Source: Aurantibrevibacter sp041749595
GTDB lineage: Bacteria > Bacteroidota > Bacteroidia > Flavobacteriales > Flavobacteriaceae
Direction: 5' to 3'
Length of the DNA stretch: 51,284 nucleotides
Assembly: GCA_041749595.1 (NCBI GenBank)
Contig: JBGTBA010000122.1
Location: 1-51,284 of the forward strand
The position numbers and the translations under genes are program-made. Below the pieces are notes generated by a model. That model ran no database searches, had not been told where the DNA came from, and saw only the letters and a program-made list of their open reading frames with translations. Of this stretch, positions 33,980 through 42,993 are shown one piece after another; position 1 is the first letter of the stretch; every line of letters starts with the position of its first letter.

Positions 33980-34201
33980 AATGTGTTCGTTCGCGCCCAT
34001 ACGGATAAAATAGATATAAAAAACAAAGATGGTCGCCAACATTGGAAGCAAATCCAGTAATTGGCCATATAAAAGCCATGCTTTTTTTTCGGGAGATTTT
34101 ATGAAGCTGTCTTTTAGTTGCATATCTGCACCTAATAGTCTAATTTCAATTCCGAAAAAGACCAAGGTTGCCCAAACTAATTCCCCATATCTATTGGCCA
34201 T
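33950..34201 (-). pseudogene. Possible small membrane protein or fragment
   Basis: Minus-strand frame; from ATG 34201 it gives 83 residues with two hydrophobic stretches: YGELVWATLVFFGIEIRLLG and LLYGQLLDLLPMLATIFVFY. It overlaps the end of the TauE/SafE gene by 30 bases and fills the otherwise empty 260-base gap before the next gene. The composition looks more protein-like than a random frame. The frame continues upstream into the opposite gene, so it could be the C-terminus of a decayed membrane protein. Family not recognised. Confidence 0.35.
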
Positions 34202-34238
34202 CCTTAAATGGTCAATCCATTTATTGAACAATAAAAAT

Positions 34239-35765
34239 ATGCGCAAGGAAAATTTATTATTAGGGATTGTACTGATGGCTTCTATAAGTATAAATGCCCA
34301 AGAGGCCGTCGGTTTTAGCAAAGAGCGGCTAAAGGATAAAATAATGGGTGGATGGGCCGGCCAAACCATTGGCGTTACCTTTGGTGGCCCTATGGAGTTT
34401 AAGTTCAATGGAACAATGATCAATGCCTATCAAAGGATAGAATGGAATGGAGGGATGTTAAAAAGGGCAATGGTTGAAAACCCAGGTTTGTTCGACGATC
34501 TTTATATGGATTTGACTTTTGTGGAGGTTTTTGAGCGTGAGGGCCTCGATGCCCCTGCATCCTCCCACGCAAAAGCCATTGCAAACGCCGATTATTTACT
34601 TTGGCATGCCAATCAAGCCGCACGGTATAACATTTTAAGCGGCATCGAAGCCCCACAATCGGGACACTGGCTCAACAATCCACATGCCGATTGCATTGAT
34701 TATCAAATTGAAGCGGATTTTGCGGGACTAATGTCTCCCGGAATGCCCAATACTGCTTCTCAGATTTCCGATAAAATAGGGCATATAATGAACTATGGAG
34801 ATGGTTGGTATGGAGGAGTTTATATTGGGGCAATGTATTCTCTGGCTTTTATCTCAAATGATATTGACCATATAGTGAACGAGGCATTAAAAACAATCCC
34901 AAGGCAATCAAAATATTATCAATGCATCTCAGATGTTATTGGTTGGCACGCAAAATTCCCCGATGATTGGAGGCAAAGCTGGTTTGAAATCCAAAAAAAA
35001 TGGACGGATGATATAGGATGCCCGGACGGTGTGCATTCTTCTTTTAATATAGATGCCACGGTAAATTCCGCATATGTGGTTTTAGGTTTGCTATATGGGG
35101 AAGGGGATTTTACAAAAACGATGGAAATAGCAACCCGTTCCGGTCAAGATGCTGATTGCAACCCTTCATCTGCCGGAGGTATTTTAGGGGTAATGTTGGG
35201 TTATAGGGCCATTCCCGAACACTGGAAAATGGGTTTAAATGAAATTGAGGATATGGATTTTAAATATACGGACACTTCCCTTAATGAAGTTTACAAAATA
35301 AGCACCAAACATGCATTGGAGAATATTGAACGAAATGGTGGCAAAGTTGATGGGAACAATATAATCATTAAAGCCCAATTGCCTGAACCAGTTGGATTTG
35401 AACAAAGCTTTGAAGGACATTTCCCAATTGCCAAAAAAAGGATTGGAAAAGAGTTGAAGGATGAATTTGAATTTGAATTTGAAGGGAATGGCTTTGTAAT
35501 AACCGGTGAGAACAACCCAAAAGGAGGAAGTGCCTGGCAAATTAAAAGTGATGGGGTTGCAGATATTGAAATGTATATTGACGGCAAATTATATGAAACC
35601 ATTAAACTGCCAATAAATACTGTTACGCGACGCCATGAAATTTGTTGGAAGTATCAACTTGAAGATACCAGACATAGTGTAAAATTACGATTATTGAACC
35701 CCGATCCGGAAATGGTATGCTCTTTAAACGAACTCATTACGTATTCAAGCAAGTTAAGGGATTAA
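34239..35765 (+). CDS. Secreted ADP-ribosylglycohydrolase-like protein
   Basis: 508 residues from ATG 34239 (MRKENLLLGIVLMASISINA), a Sec signal peptide; 70 in-frame codons before it have no coding character. The ADP-ribosyl-glycohydrolase/DraG fold is visible: LKDKIMGGWAGQTIGVTFGG, FDDLYMDLTFVEVFE, HADCIDYQIEADFAGLMSPG, GDGWYGGVYIGAMY and GQDADCNPSSAGGILGVMLG, which carries the metal-binding Asp pair. The C-terminal 110 residues form an extra beta domain. Bacteroidota have many such exported members near glycan genes, so the natural substrate may not be ADP-ribose. Confidence 0.85.
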   Translation: MRKENLLLGIVLMASISINAQEAVGFSKERLKDKIMGGWAGQTIGVTFGGPMEFKFNGTMINAYQRIEWNGGMLKRAMVENPGLFDDLYMDLTFVEVFEREGLDAPASSHAKAIANADYLLWHANQAARYNILSGIEAPQSGHWLNNPHADCIDYQIEADFAGLMSPGMPNTASQISDKIGHIMNYGDGWYGGVYIGAMYSLAFISNDIDHIVNEALKTIPRQSKYYQCISDVIGWHAKFPDDWRQSWFEIQKKWTDDIGCPDGVHSSFNIDATVNSAYVVLGLLYGEGDFTKTMEIATRSGQDADCNPSSAGGILGVMLGYRAIPEHWKMGLNEIEDMDFKYTDTSLNEVYKISTKHALENIERNGGKVDGNNIIIKAQLPEPVGFEQSFEGHFPIAKKRIGKELKDEFEFEFEGNGFVITGENNPKGGSAWQIKSDGVADIEMYIDGKLYETIKLPINTVTRRHEICWKYQLEDTRHSVKLRLLNPDPEMVCSLNELITYSSKLRD

Positions 35766-35917
35766 CCATAGGAACCGGTTAAATTTAAAAATGGACTAAG
35801 TGGGCTCTTTTGATAATATACCAAAAAAATGAACATATTAAATGTTTTGCACAGACACTTAAGGTTCAAAAAAAAACGGAAAGGGTTAAGTTTGCCCAAC
35901 ATCCATCCTGTTTTTAG

Positions 35918-37261
35918 CTATATCCCCGTATAATTACTGGGCGTAATCTCTTTCAATTCAGCTTTGATCGTATCTGATATGGCTAGGGTATCTATAAAAC
36001 CAGAAATAGATTTTCGATCTATTTTAGTATTGGTACGGGTAAGTCCTTTTAATGCTTCGTACGGATTGGGATAACCCTCGCGGCGCAAAATGGTCTGTAT
36101 GGCCTCTGCCACTACGGCCCAATTGTTTTCCAAGTCCTGTTCAAACTTTTCTATGTTGATCAATAATTTATTCAGGCCCTTTACCGTAGATTGAAAAGCG
36201 ATCAGGGTATGGGCTATGGGCACTCCAATCGTTCTAAGGACTGTGCTGTCCGTTAAATCGCGTTGCAGTCTGGAAATAGGTAGTTTAGCCGCCAAATATT
36301 CAAAAATGGCATTTGCCAAACCTAGGTTGCCTTCAGAATTTTCAAAATCAATAGGGTTTACCTTGTGCGGCATGGCAGAAGAGCCTACTTCGCCCTCCTT
36401 TATTTTTTGTTTGAAATAGTCCATGGAGACATAGGTCCAAAAATCCCGATCCAAATCTATTACAATTGTGTTTATTCGTTTCAGGGCATCGAATAAGGCC
36501 GCCAAATGGTCATAGTGTTCAATCTGGGTAGTAGGAAAGGAATGATGGAGCCCCAATTTTTCTTCAATAAATTTCTTTCCAAAAGCCTTCCAATCTATTG
36601 ATGGATATGCCACCTTATGGGCATTGAAGTTCCCCGTGGCCCCACCGAATTTCGCAGCATTCGGAATAAGGCCCACTGATTTGAACTGTTCCTTTAATCG
36701 GACCACAAAAACATCTATTTCCTTTCCCAAACGGGTAGGGGAGGCCGGTTGCCCATGGGTACGGGCCAGCATTGGTACAGTTGCCCACTCTTTCGCCAAG
36801 GCACTTAATATACCCAGTAAAGTTTGATATTGGGGAACATAAACAGCATTCAAGGCCTCCTTGATCGAGAGCGGAATAGCCGTATTGTTTATGTCTTGGG
36901 AGGTAAGTCCAAAATGGATGAATTCTTTATAGGCCCGCAACCCTAATTTATCAAACTCTTCCTTTAAAAAGTATTCAACGGCTTTTACATCGTGATTGGT
37001 TATCTTTTCAATGTCCTTGATTCTTTGGGCGTCTTTGGACTCAAAATTCCGGTAGATATCCCGTAAATCATCAAATCTGGACTTCTCAAAATCGGAAAGC
37101 TGGGGCAACGGAATATCACATAAGGCAATGAAATACTCAATCTCTATTCGGGTTCTATATTTTATGAGGGCTTCTTCGGAAAAAAACGGGGCCAGTGATG
37201 CGGTCTTTTCCCTATACCGACCATCAATGGGGGATATGGCGTTCAAGCTGTTCAATGACAT
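35918..37261 (-). CDS. purB: Adenylosuccinate lyase
   Basis: 447 residues of the fumarase/aspartase superfamily, acting twice in purine synthesis (SAICAR and adenylosuccinate cleavage). The N-terminal AISPIDGRYREKTASLAPFF is typical of the E. coli-like form. His169 is in ARTHGQPASPT, and the flexible catalytic loop GSSAMPHKVNP contains Ser294/Ser295. Length is standard. It is convergent with the ADP-ribosylglycohydrolase-like gene; no strong terminator is visible in the 150-base gap. Confidence 0.95.
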   Translation of the reverse strand: MSLNSLNAISPIDGRYREKTASLAPFFSEEALIKYRTRIEIEYFIALCDIPLPQLSDFEKSRFDDLRDIYRNFESKDAQRIKDIEKITNHDVKAVEYFLKEEFDKLGLRAYKEFIHFGLTSQDINNTAIPLSIKEALNAVYVPQYQTLLGILSALAKEWATVPMLARTHGQPASPTRLGKEIDVFVVRLKEQFKSVGLIPNAAKFGGATGNFNAHKVAYPSIDWKAFGKKFIEEKLGLHHSFPTTQIEHYDHLAALFDALKRINTIVIDLDRDFWTYVSMDYFKQKIKEGEVGSSAMPHKVNPIDFENSEGNLGLANAIFEYLAAKLPISRLQRDLTDSTVLRTIGVPIAHTLIAFQSTVKGLNKLLINIEKFEQDLENNWAVVAEAIQTILRREGYPNPYEALKGLTRTNTKIDRKSISGFIDTLAISDTIKAELKEITPSNYTGI

Positions 37262-37333
37262 AGGTAGAGCGATTGATTGTTTTTTGAAAAGATCAAAGAT
37301 AGTTATAAGTTAAGGAGTTTGAAAATCCAAACC

Positions 37334-38029
37334 TTATTTAGGGGAGCGCATAAGCCTGGCCACCAATAGGGGAACCCCCTCGACGGCAGTTTTTGGGAGC
37401 ACCGTTAAGTTATTGAAATCGGTTGGTCTAATATTGGGTTTGGGATCCACAAAATAAATAGGTGTTCTTAAAGGTGCGTAATGTACTAGGCTGGCGGCAG
37501 GGTACACCTGCATGGAAGTACCTATGATGATCAATATATCGGCCATTTGGGTAATTTTAATAGCGTTATCCAATTCGGGCACTTCTTCCCCGAACCAAAC
37601 AATATGGGGCCTCAATTGACTTCCCTTGGGGCAAAAGCATCCAAGATTCAGATCGGTTTTCCAGTCTTGGACCAAATTCTCATCCACCGTACTCCTTACT
37701 TTTAGCAACTCGCCATGCAAATGCACTACATGGCTGCTCCCTGCCCGCTCATGCAGGTCATCTACATTTTGGGTGATGATCGTAACATTATAGCGATTTT
37801 CCAAATCCACTAAGGCTTCATGGGCCTTATTGGGCAGTACATCAAACAATTGCTTCCGCCTTTGGTTATAAAAATCCAACACTAAGCCTGGGTTATTCTT
37901 AAACCCTTGGGGCGATGCCACTTCCATGACATTATATCCTTCCCAGAGCCCGTCGGAATCCCTAAAGGTTTTAATTCCGCTTTCGGCACTGACACCAGCT
38001 CCGGTAAGGACAACCACTCTCTGTTTCAT
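37334..38029 (-). CDS. cobB: NAD-dependent protein deacylase, sirtuin class III
   Basis: 231 residues. NAD-binding GAGVSAESGIKTFRD is at residues 10-24, TQNVDDLHERAG follows, and the catalytic His105 is in HLHGE. Tyr54 and Arg57 (YNQR) form the YxxR pair that marks class III enzymes, which remove succinyl or malonyl groups as well as acetyl. The structural Zn loop is reduced: only GCFCPKGSQLRP remains and the first Cys pair is missing, as in other family members from this phylum. It is divergent from the TrmH-type gene, with 55 bases between the starts. Confidence 0.92.
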   Translation of the reverse strand: MKQRVVVLTGAGVSAESGIKTFRDSDGLWEGYNVMEVASPQGFKNNPGLVLDFYNQRRKQLFDVLPNKAHEALVDLENRYNVTIITQNVDDLHERAGSSHVVHLHGELLKVRSTVDENLVQDWKTDLNLGCFCPKGSQLRPHIVWFGEEVPELDNAIKITQMADILIIIGTSMQVYPAASLVHYAPLRTPIYFVDPKPNIRPTDFNNLTVLPKTAVEGVPLLVARLMRSPK

Positions 38030-38084
38030 TAAAGTTGTATTTTTTTCTAAATATACTTTTTTTCCTTTTCCGTATATTCGATAT

Positions 38085-38741
38085 ATGATAGATTCCCAAC
38101 TTTTAAGCTATTTGGAGCGCTTCATTAGCCCCGAACGCAAAAATAGATTTCAACAGATTTTGGAGAACCGGACCAGATACATTACTGTTGCGGTTGAAGA
38201 TGTGTACCAAATGCACAACACAAGTGCGGTTATACGAAGCTGCGAAGTGTTTGGTATCCAAGAGGTACATCTCATTGAGAGTAGATATGGGAAGCGTTTG
38301 GATAAAAATATTGCCATGGGGGCAGAGCAATGGGTTGATGTTTTTCGACATGGCAACACGAAGAATTGTCTGGAAACCCTGAGGGATAGGGGCTATAAAA
38401 TCATAGCGACGTCACCCCATAATGATTCTTGTCTATTGCATGATTTTAAATTGGATGCCAAAGTTGCCTTATTTTTTGGCACCGAAAGAAACGGACTTAG
38501 TGCAGAGCTAATGGAAAATGCAGATGGTTTTTTAAAAATCCCCATGATGGGTTTTACCGAGAGCCTCAATATTTCCGTATCTGCGGCCATCATTTTGCAG
38601 GAGCTGGCGACAAGGTTAAGGAAACAAGGTTTGGACTGGCCATTGGCGACAGTTGAAAAATTGGCCATACAGCTGGATTGGACAAAAAAATCCATTTCAA
38701 GCATTGATGGCATTTTGGAAAGATATTATAAAGGGGAATGA
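38085..38741 (+). CDS. TrmH-family tRNA/rRNA 2'-O-methyltransferase
   Basis: 218 residues from ATG 38085 (MIDSQLLSYLERFISPERKN); upstream codons in the same frame belong to the divergent promoter region. SpoU motifs 1-3 are NTSAVIRSCEVFGIQEVHLI, VALFFGTERNGLSAE and IPMMGFTESLNISVSAAIIL, which build the SAM-binding knot. The sequence most resembles tRNA guanosine-18 methyltransferase (TrmH). Substrate by homology only. Confidence 0.88.
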   Translation: MIDSQLLSYLERFISPERKNRFQQILENRTRYITVAVEDVYQMHNTSAVIRSCEVFGIQEVHLIESRYGKRLDKNIAMGAEQWVDVFRHGNTKNCLETLRDRGYKIIATSPHNDSCLLHDFKLDAKVALFFGTERNGLSAELMENADGFLKIPMMGFTESLNISVSAAIILQELATRLRKQGLDWPLATVEKLAIQLDWTKKSISSIDGILERYYKGE

Positions 38742-38782
38742 ATTATATTTAGTAATTTTAGACATAACCAATTGATAAACAT

Positions 38783-39310
38783 ATGACTACACTACTTTAT
38801 ATTTTATTGGGCATCACCATATTCGTTCTGGTATTGTCCATATTGGCTCCAAAAACGTATAATGTTTTTAGATCCATTGAAATTGCCAAACCCAGAAACG
38901 AGGTATTTAAACATCTAAAATCACTAAAAAAGCAAGATGAATGGTCGCCTTGGGCAAAGAAAGACCCGAATATGGAAAAGAAATTTAAGGGAACAGATGG
39001 CGAAGTGGGGGCCATTAGTTATTGGAAAGGGAACAAAGAAGTAGGGGAAGGCGAACAAGAGATAACAAAAATCATCGAGGGAGATAGAATTGATGGTGAA
39101 CTACGGTTTTTTAAACCGTGGAAATCCACATCGGCCTGTTATTTTAAAGTTGATGATTATGGTGTGGGAAAAACTAAGGTAACTTGGGGTTTCTCAGGCA
39201 AAAATGCCTTTCCGATGAGTATAATGATGTTGTTTATGAGCATGGATAAAATGGTTGGGAAGGATTTTGAACAAGGCCTGCAAAGTTTAAAACGGATTTT
39301 GGAAAAATAG
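38783..39310 (+). CDS. SRPBCC-family protein with N-terminal membrane helix
   Basis: 175 residues. One hydrophobic helix at residues 4-24 (LLYILLGITIFVLVLSILAP) is followed by a START/SRPBCC domain: FRSIEIAKPRNEVFKHLKSL, DEWSPWAKKDPNMEKKFKGT and TKVTWGFSGKNAFP. The polyketide-cyclase-like group YybB/DUF-type is common in Bacteroidota; the ligand is unknown. Its 3' end (39236-39310 and about 50 bases beyond) is repeated in decayed form at 44472-44600, which makes this gene the left border of the accessory island. Confidence 0.85.
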   Translation: MTTLLYILLGITIFVLVLSILAPKTYNVFRSIEIAKPRNEVFKHLKSLKKQDEWSPWAKKDPNMEKKFKGTDGEVGAISYWKGNKEVGEGEQEITKIIEGDRIDGELRFFKPWKSTSACYFKVDDYGVGKTKVTWGFSGKNAFPMSIMMLFMSMDKMVGKDFEQGLQSLKRILEK

Positions 39311-39459
39311 CATACTGGTCGTGAAATATTGGTTGGTTTGAAACCTCCGTGGACTAATTGGAAAGGGAAAATTTTTCACAAGGCTATTTTTGCCATACAC
39401 ACAACCATCCATAATATCCCATTTTAATGAACCTTCATGAAAAACCAAGCTTGGAAAAT

Positions 39460-40137
39460 CTACCTTTTGCTTAAACTCATAAACACCAATTCATTCAGGA
39501 ATTCAACAACCTCCGTTTCTTCTTTATTTTCTCCAAAATCAGTCAATGAAGGCAGATTATTCATAAAGAAATTTTGAAAATGTGCCATTTCAATAATGGT
39601 GGTGGCCAATGATCTCGGAAATTTATAGGCCGGGTCATATTCCAAAATAAGGTTTCCTATAATTGAACATAATTCCTTGTATGGCCTAAAAAAATGGTGC
39701 TTATTATCTTCACCAACATGTTTTGTTAAATATGCTTTTGATCCTTCAGTAATTATAATTTGATGAAGTACACTTTCATTTACATAGTTTGTTTGTTCGT
39801 CATCTTCTACGGTTGTTGCCAATAGTTTTATGACCTTTTCCAACTTTACTTTTGGTTCTTGTATGTTGTTGGTTTGAAATCTTATCTGAAAGCCAAGCCA
39901 GCCCCAATACCAAGAGATTAGATATACCAACAATTTATGCTTATTTTCAAAATAACGGTAAACACTTGCTTCCGTAGTACCAATTTCCTCTGCTAATTTC
40001 TTGAAGGTAAACGCTTCAAATCCAATTTTAAATATAAGTTGAATACTGTGCTTGATTATATTCTTACCCAAATCAGAATTCTCCGGATTACGGAGGTACA
40101 ACTCCTCATTCATTTTAATTTGTACGTGCAATTTCAT
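39460..40137 (-). CDS. TetR/AcrR-family regulator, probable repressor of the SulP operon
   Basis: 225 residues if started at ATG 40137; an ATG at 40113 (MNEELYLRN) is also possible. The TetR N-terminal HTH is clear: IKHSIQLIFKIGFEAFTFKK, LAEEIGTTEASVYRYFENKH. The C-terminal helical ligand domain is specific to this group (NYVNESVLHQIIITEGSKAY, PRSLATTIIEMAHFQNFF). It is divergent from the SulP gene, and nested palindromes lie between them. Local repression of itself and the SulP-to-carbonic anhydrase operon is the natural inference. The inducer is unknown. Confidence 0.9.
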   Translation of the reverse strand: MKLHVQIKMNEELYLRNPENSDLGKNIIKHSIQLIFKIGFEAFTFKKLAEEIGTTEASVYRYFENKHKLLVYLISWYWGWLGFQIRFQTNNIQEPKVKLEKVIKLLATTVEDDEQTNYVNESVLHQIIITEGSKAYLTKHVGEDNKHHFFRPYKELCSIIGNLILEYDPAYKFPRSLATTIIEMAHFQNFFMNNLPSLTDFGENKEETEVVEFLNELVFMSLSKR

Positions 40138-40160
40138 TTGAAATTAGGGTCTATTTTTCA

Positions 40161-40187
40161 CAAATATAAGAATTTAATATTTAACAA
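40161..40187 (-). promoter_or_regulatory. Putative promoter of the TetR gene
   Basis: On minus, TTG (40187-40185), a 16-base spacer and TATATTTG (40168-40161), an exact match to the -7 consensus, 24 bases upstream of ATG 40137. Confidence 0.4.
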
Positions 40188-40194
40188 CTATTTA

Positions 40195-40211
40195 TAATAG
40201 TTTTACTATTA
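40195..40211. promoter_or_regulatory. Palindromic operator between TetR and SulP genes
   Basis: TAATAGT-TTT-ACTATTA, a perfect 7-bp arm repeat. Overlapping ACTATT/AATAGT words extend to 40235 (ACTATTTATAATAGT just upstream, TATTATTTTAAATAATA downstream), giving several nested half-sites. This is the probable TetR-family binding region controlling both divergent promoters. Confidence 0.5.
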
Positions 40212-40227
40212 TTTTAAATAATATTAC

Positions 40228-40235
40228 TATTTTTG
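40228..40235 (+). promoter_or_regulatory. Putative -7 box of the SulP operon
   Basis: TATTTTTG matches TAnnTTTG and ends 28 bases before ATG 40264. The upstream TTTT at 40201-40204 would be a weak -33 element, and the palindrome overlaps it. Confidence 0.4.
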
Positions 40236-40263
40236 TTGAAATTAAATAATCAACCTAAAATTT

Positions 40264-41796
40264 ATGTTTAAAGAACTAAAAAATGATTTACCCGCTAGTA
40301 TAGTCGTCTTTTTTGTGGCATTACCACTTTGTTTGGGAATTGCCCTTGCATCTGGGGCTCCTTTATTTTCGGGTATAATTGCCGGTATTGTTGGTGGCAT
40401 CGTTGTAGGTGCTGCAAGTGGTTCAACTTTAGGTGTCAGTGGCCCCGCGGCGGGGCTGGCAGTTATAGTGTTAACCTCGATCGCTTCGTTGGGCTCTTGG
40501 GAGGTTTTTTTGATGGCGGTAATGTTGTCCGGCATTATTCAGTTGATATTGGGGTATGCCAAAGCGGGTTTAGTTGCTTACTTCTTTCCATCATCTGTCA
40601 TTAAAGGAATGCTTACCGGTATTGGTCTCTTAATCATCTTAAAACAAATTCCGCATGCTTTAGGATGGGATAAGGATGCTTTTGGTAATACTGCATTTTT
40701 TCAAGCTGACGGGCAAAATTCGTTCTCTGAAATTTATCAAGCTTTGACCAACATCATTACGCCAGGTGCTGTATTGATTGGAGTTATATCGTTGGCAATT
40801 CTTATTTTTTGGGACAACGTTTTAATGAAAAAACACAAACTTTTCCAAATCGTTCAAGGGCCAATAGTAGCAGTAGCGTTTGGAATTTTGATGAATTATT
40901 TTTATCTAAACGGAATTTTAAACTTTAGTTTATCCAATGAACAATTAGTTTCCTTGCCGGTACCACATACTTTAGGTGACTTTTTTAATCAATTTACCTT
41001 TCCAAATTTCTCATCAATATTTAACCCAAGTGTTTGGGGCGTTGCCATACTTATTGCTGTTGTAGGCAGTTTAGAAACCTTGCTATGTGTGGAGGCAACC
41101 GATAAATTGGACCCGGAAAGAAAGATTACACCTACCAATCGTGAACTAAAAGCACAAGGCTTAGGAAACATAATTTCGGGATTAATCGGAGGACTGCCGA
41201 TAACCCAAGTTATTGTTAGAAGTTCTGCAAACATAAACTTTGGTGCAAAGACAAAGATGTCAGCCATTCTTCATGGTTTTTTCTTACTGATCAGCGCAGT
41301 TACATTAGCGAGCCTAATGAATATGATACCTCTGGCAAGTTTGGCAGCGGTCTTGTTGATGGTGGGTTACAAATTGGCAAAACCAAAACTTTTTATAGCT
41401 ATGTACAAGTTGGGTTGGGAACAGTTTATGCCCTTTACCGCAACTGTTATAGCTATCTTGACAACCGATTTATTGAAAGGAATTACAGTGGGGATTATTT
41501 TTGGTATTTTCTACACCTTGCGCCATAGCTATCGAAATTCCCACCACATGAAAGATGTTGTTGAAAATATGAACGGACAAGAGGTGCATCACATAGAATT
41601 GGCACAAGAGGTTTCGTTTTTTAATAAGGCAAGTGTAATGCAAGCATTGGATGCCATTCCAAAAAATGCTAAAGTGATCTTAGATTTTTCTAACTCAAAA
41701 TCTGTGGCGTATGATGTGCTTGAAATAATTAAAGATTTTGAAATAAACGCCAAGACAGAAAATATAACCGTTGAAAAAATAAATTACCGGCCTTAA
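40264..41796 (+). CDS. SulP-family anion (probable bicarbonate) transporter
   Basis: 510 residues. About 11-14 membrane helices with the SulP pattern: FVALPLCLGIALASGAPLFS, GIVGGIVVGAASGSTLGVSG, PAAGLAVIVLTSIASLG, IKGMLTGIGLLIILKQIPHA and GGLPITQVIVRSSANINFGA. A short C-terminal STAS domain follows (residues about 435-510, VILDFSNSKSVAYDVLEIIK). Co-location with a carbonic anhydrase in the same operon favours bicarbonate over sulfate. First gene of the island operon, 41 bases before the next start. Confidence 0.9.
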   Translation: MFKELKNDLPASIVVFFVALPLCLGIALASGAPLFSGIIAGIVGGIVVGAASGSTLGVSGPAAGLAVIVLTSIASLGSWEVFLMAVMLSGIIQLILGYAKAGLVAYFFPSSVIKGMLTGIGLLIILKQIPHALGWDKDAFGNTAFFQADGQNSFSEIYQALTNIITPGAVLIGVISLAILIFWDNVLMKKHKLFQIVQGPIVAVAFGILMNYFYLNGILNFSLSNEQLVSLPVPHTLGDFFNQFTFPNFSSIFNPSVWGVAILIAVVGSLETLLCVEATDKLDPERKITPTNRELKAQGLGNIISGLIGGLPITQVIVRSSANINFGAKTKMSAILHGFFLLISAVTLASLMNMIPLASLAAVLLMVGYKLAKPKLFIAMYKLGWEQFMPFTATVIAILTTDLLKGITVGIIFGIFYTLRHSYRNSHHMKDVVENMNGQEVHHIELAQEVSFFNKASVMQALDAIPKNAKVILDFSNSKSVAYDVLEIIKDFEINAKTENITVEKINYRP

Positions 41797-41869
41797 GTTC
41801 TTTTTTTTAAAATTTACTCTAAGAATTTTAAGCTCTATGATCAATTACTTTACTATAAAAACAGTAAAA

Positions 41870-42295
41870 ATGAAAACCAGAATCAAACCTACCGTTTCTG
41901 CCCTTGTTTTAAGCGTCTTTATATCGATGGCTTCAGCACAGAACATTTCTGACAAGGAAATAAAAACTAACGTAATAGAGATAACCAATGCAATAGAAAA
42001 ACTAAAACAATTAGAACCTGTTACTTATATGTATAATTCGCAAAGTCACAAACACCTAAAGTTAAGCACTAAAAAAAAGTACGGATTTATAGCCGAGGAT
42101 TTCCAAACCGTCTTTCCGGAAATGGTACATGATAAACGTGTTTCTTATATGGCATGGAAAAATCACACAAAGAGCAATGTTATTAAAGAAATCGATGAAG
42201 CAAGCCTTATTCCTGTGTTGGTGGCATCGATTATAGAGTTACAGCAAGAAGTAGAAAAATTAAAAAGCGAACTTTTATCACTAAAGAATGATTGA
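41870..42295 (+). CDS. Secreted protein with endosialidase-chaperone (peptidase S74) domain
   Basis: 141 residues from ATG 41870 (MKTRIKPTVSALVLSVF), a signal peptide ending in SMASAQ; a longer start at 41837 is less likely. The S74 intramolecular chaperone pattern is visible: ISDKEIKTNVIEITNAIEKL, LEPVTYMYNSQSHKHL, KYGFIAEDFQTVFPEMV and SLIPVLVASIIELQQEVEKL, which ends in a coiled coil. Normally this domain is at the C-terminus of long fibres or secreted proteins and releases itself at a Ser-Asp; here it is almost the whole protein. Role in an anion-transport operon unknown. Stop overlaps the next ATG. Confidence 0.75.
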   Translation: MKTRIKPTVSALVLSVFISMASAQNISDKEIKTNVIEITNAIEKLKQLEPVTYMYNSQSHKHLKLSTKKKYGFIAEDFQTVFPEMVHDKRVSYMAWKNHTKSNVIKEIDEASLIPVLVASIIELQQEVEKLKSELLSLKND

Positions 42296-42993
42296 AATTT
42301 TAATACCGCTCTTTATGCTTATCGCATTAGAATTAATTTTAGGAATTGACAAGATCATTTTCATTTCTGTCCTAACTGATAAGCTGCCACCCGAAAAGAG
42401 GAATAAACTCCGTTTTTGGGGCCTGGGATTGGCAGTGGTTATGCGCCTGGGTTTGTTGGCCGGTATTGCCTGGATATTGAGATTGGATAAAACACTTTTT
42501 ACCATCTTCGAAAATCAATTTCTCAGGCAAAGCAATCATACTCATTTTGGGTGGGATATTCTTGATATGGAAAAGCACCAAGGAAATTTACCACAAAACC
42601 GAATTGGCAATCAATAGGGAAAAACCAAAAAATGCAGCTGTTAGTTTCAATACGATGTTGGTTGAAATAATTATTCTCGATTTGGTTTTTTCTATAGACA
42701 GTAACATAACGGCAGTAGGTATGGTCAAGGAGCTCTGGATAATGTATGTTGCCGTAATTGTAGGTGTTGCGATTATGCTTATCGCTGCAAAACCAATCAG
42801 CGAATTTATCAGCAGGCATCCGTCCTTTAAAATTCTAGCATTGGCATTCCTAATTATGATAGAAATTGCACTCTTGGGCGAAGGTCTGCATTTTGAAATA
42901 CCAAAGGGGTACATATATTTTTCGATGGCGTTCTCGTTCATTGTAAATTTCATTCATGTAAAAACCCACACATTGCCAAATAGTACGAAATGA
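42288..42993 (+). pseudogene. TerC-family membrane protein interrupted by a +1 frameshift
   Basis: The first frame from ATG 42288 carries LIALELILGIDKIIFISVLT and LAVVMRLGLLAGIAWILRLD. At about 42522 the homologous sequence moves to the +1 frame, reading GKAIILILGGIFLIWKSTKE, VEIIILDLVFSIDSNITAVG and FISRHPSFKILALAFLIMIE. Both conserved Asp-containing transmembrane motifs of TerC/Alx-type metal transporters are intact, one on each side of the break. Deleting one base near TTTCTCAGG restores a single frame of about 234 codons. It may be a real mutation, a sequencing error or, less likely, programmed frameshifting. Confidence 0.75.
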
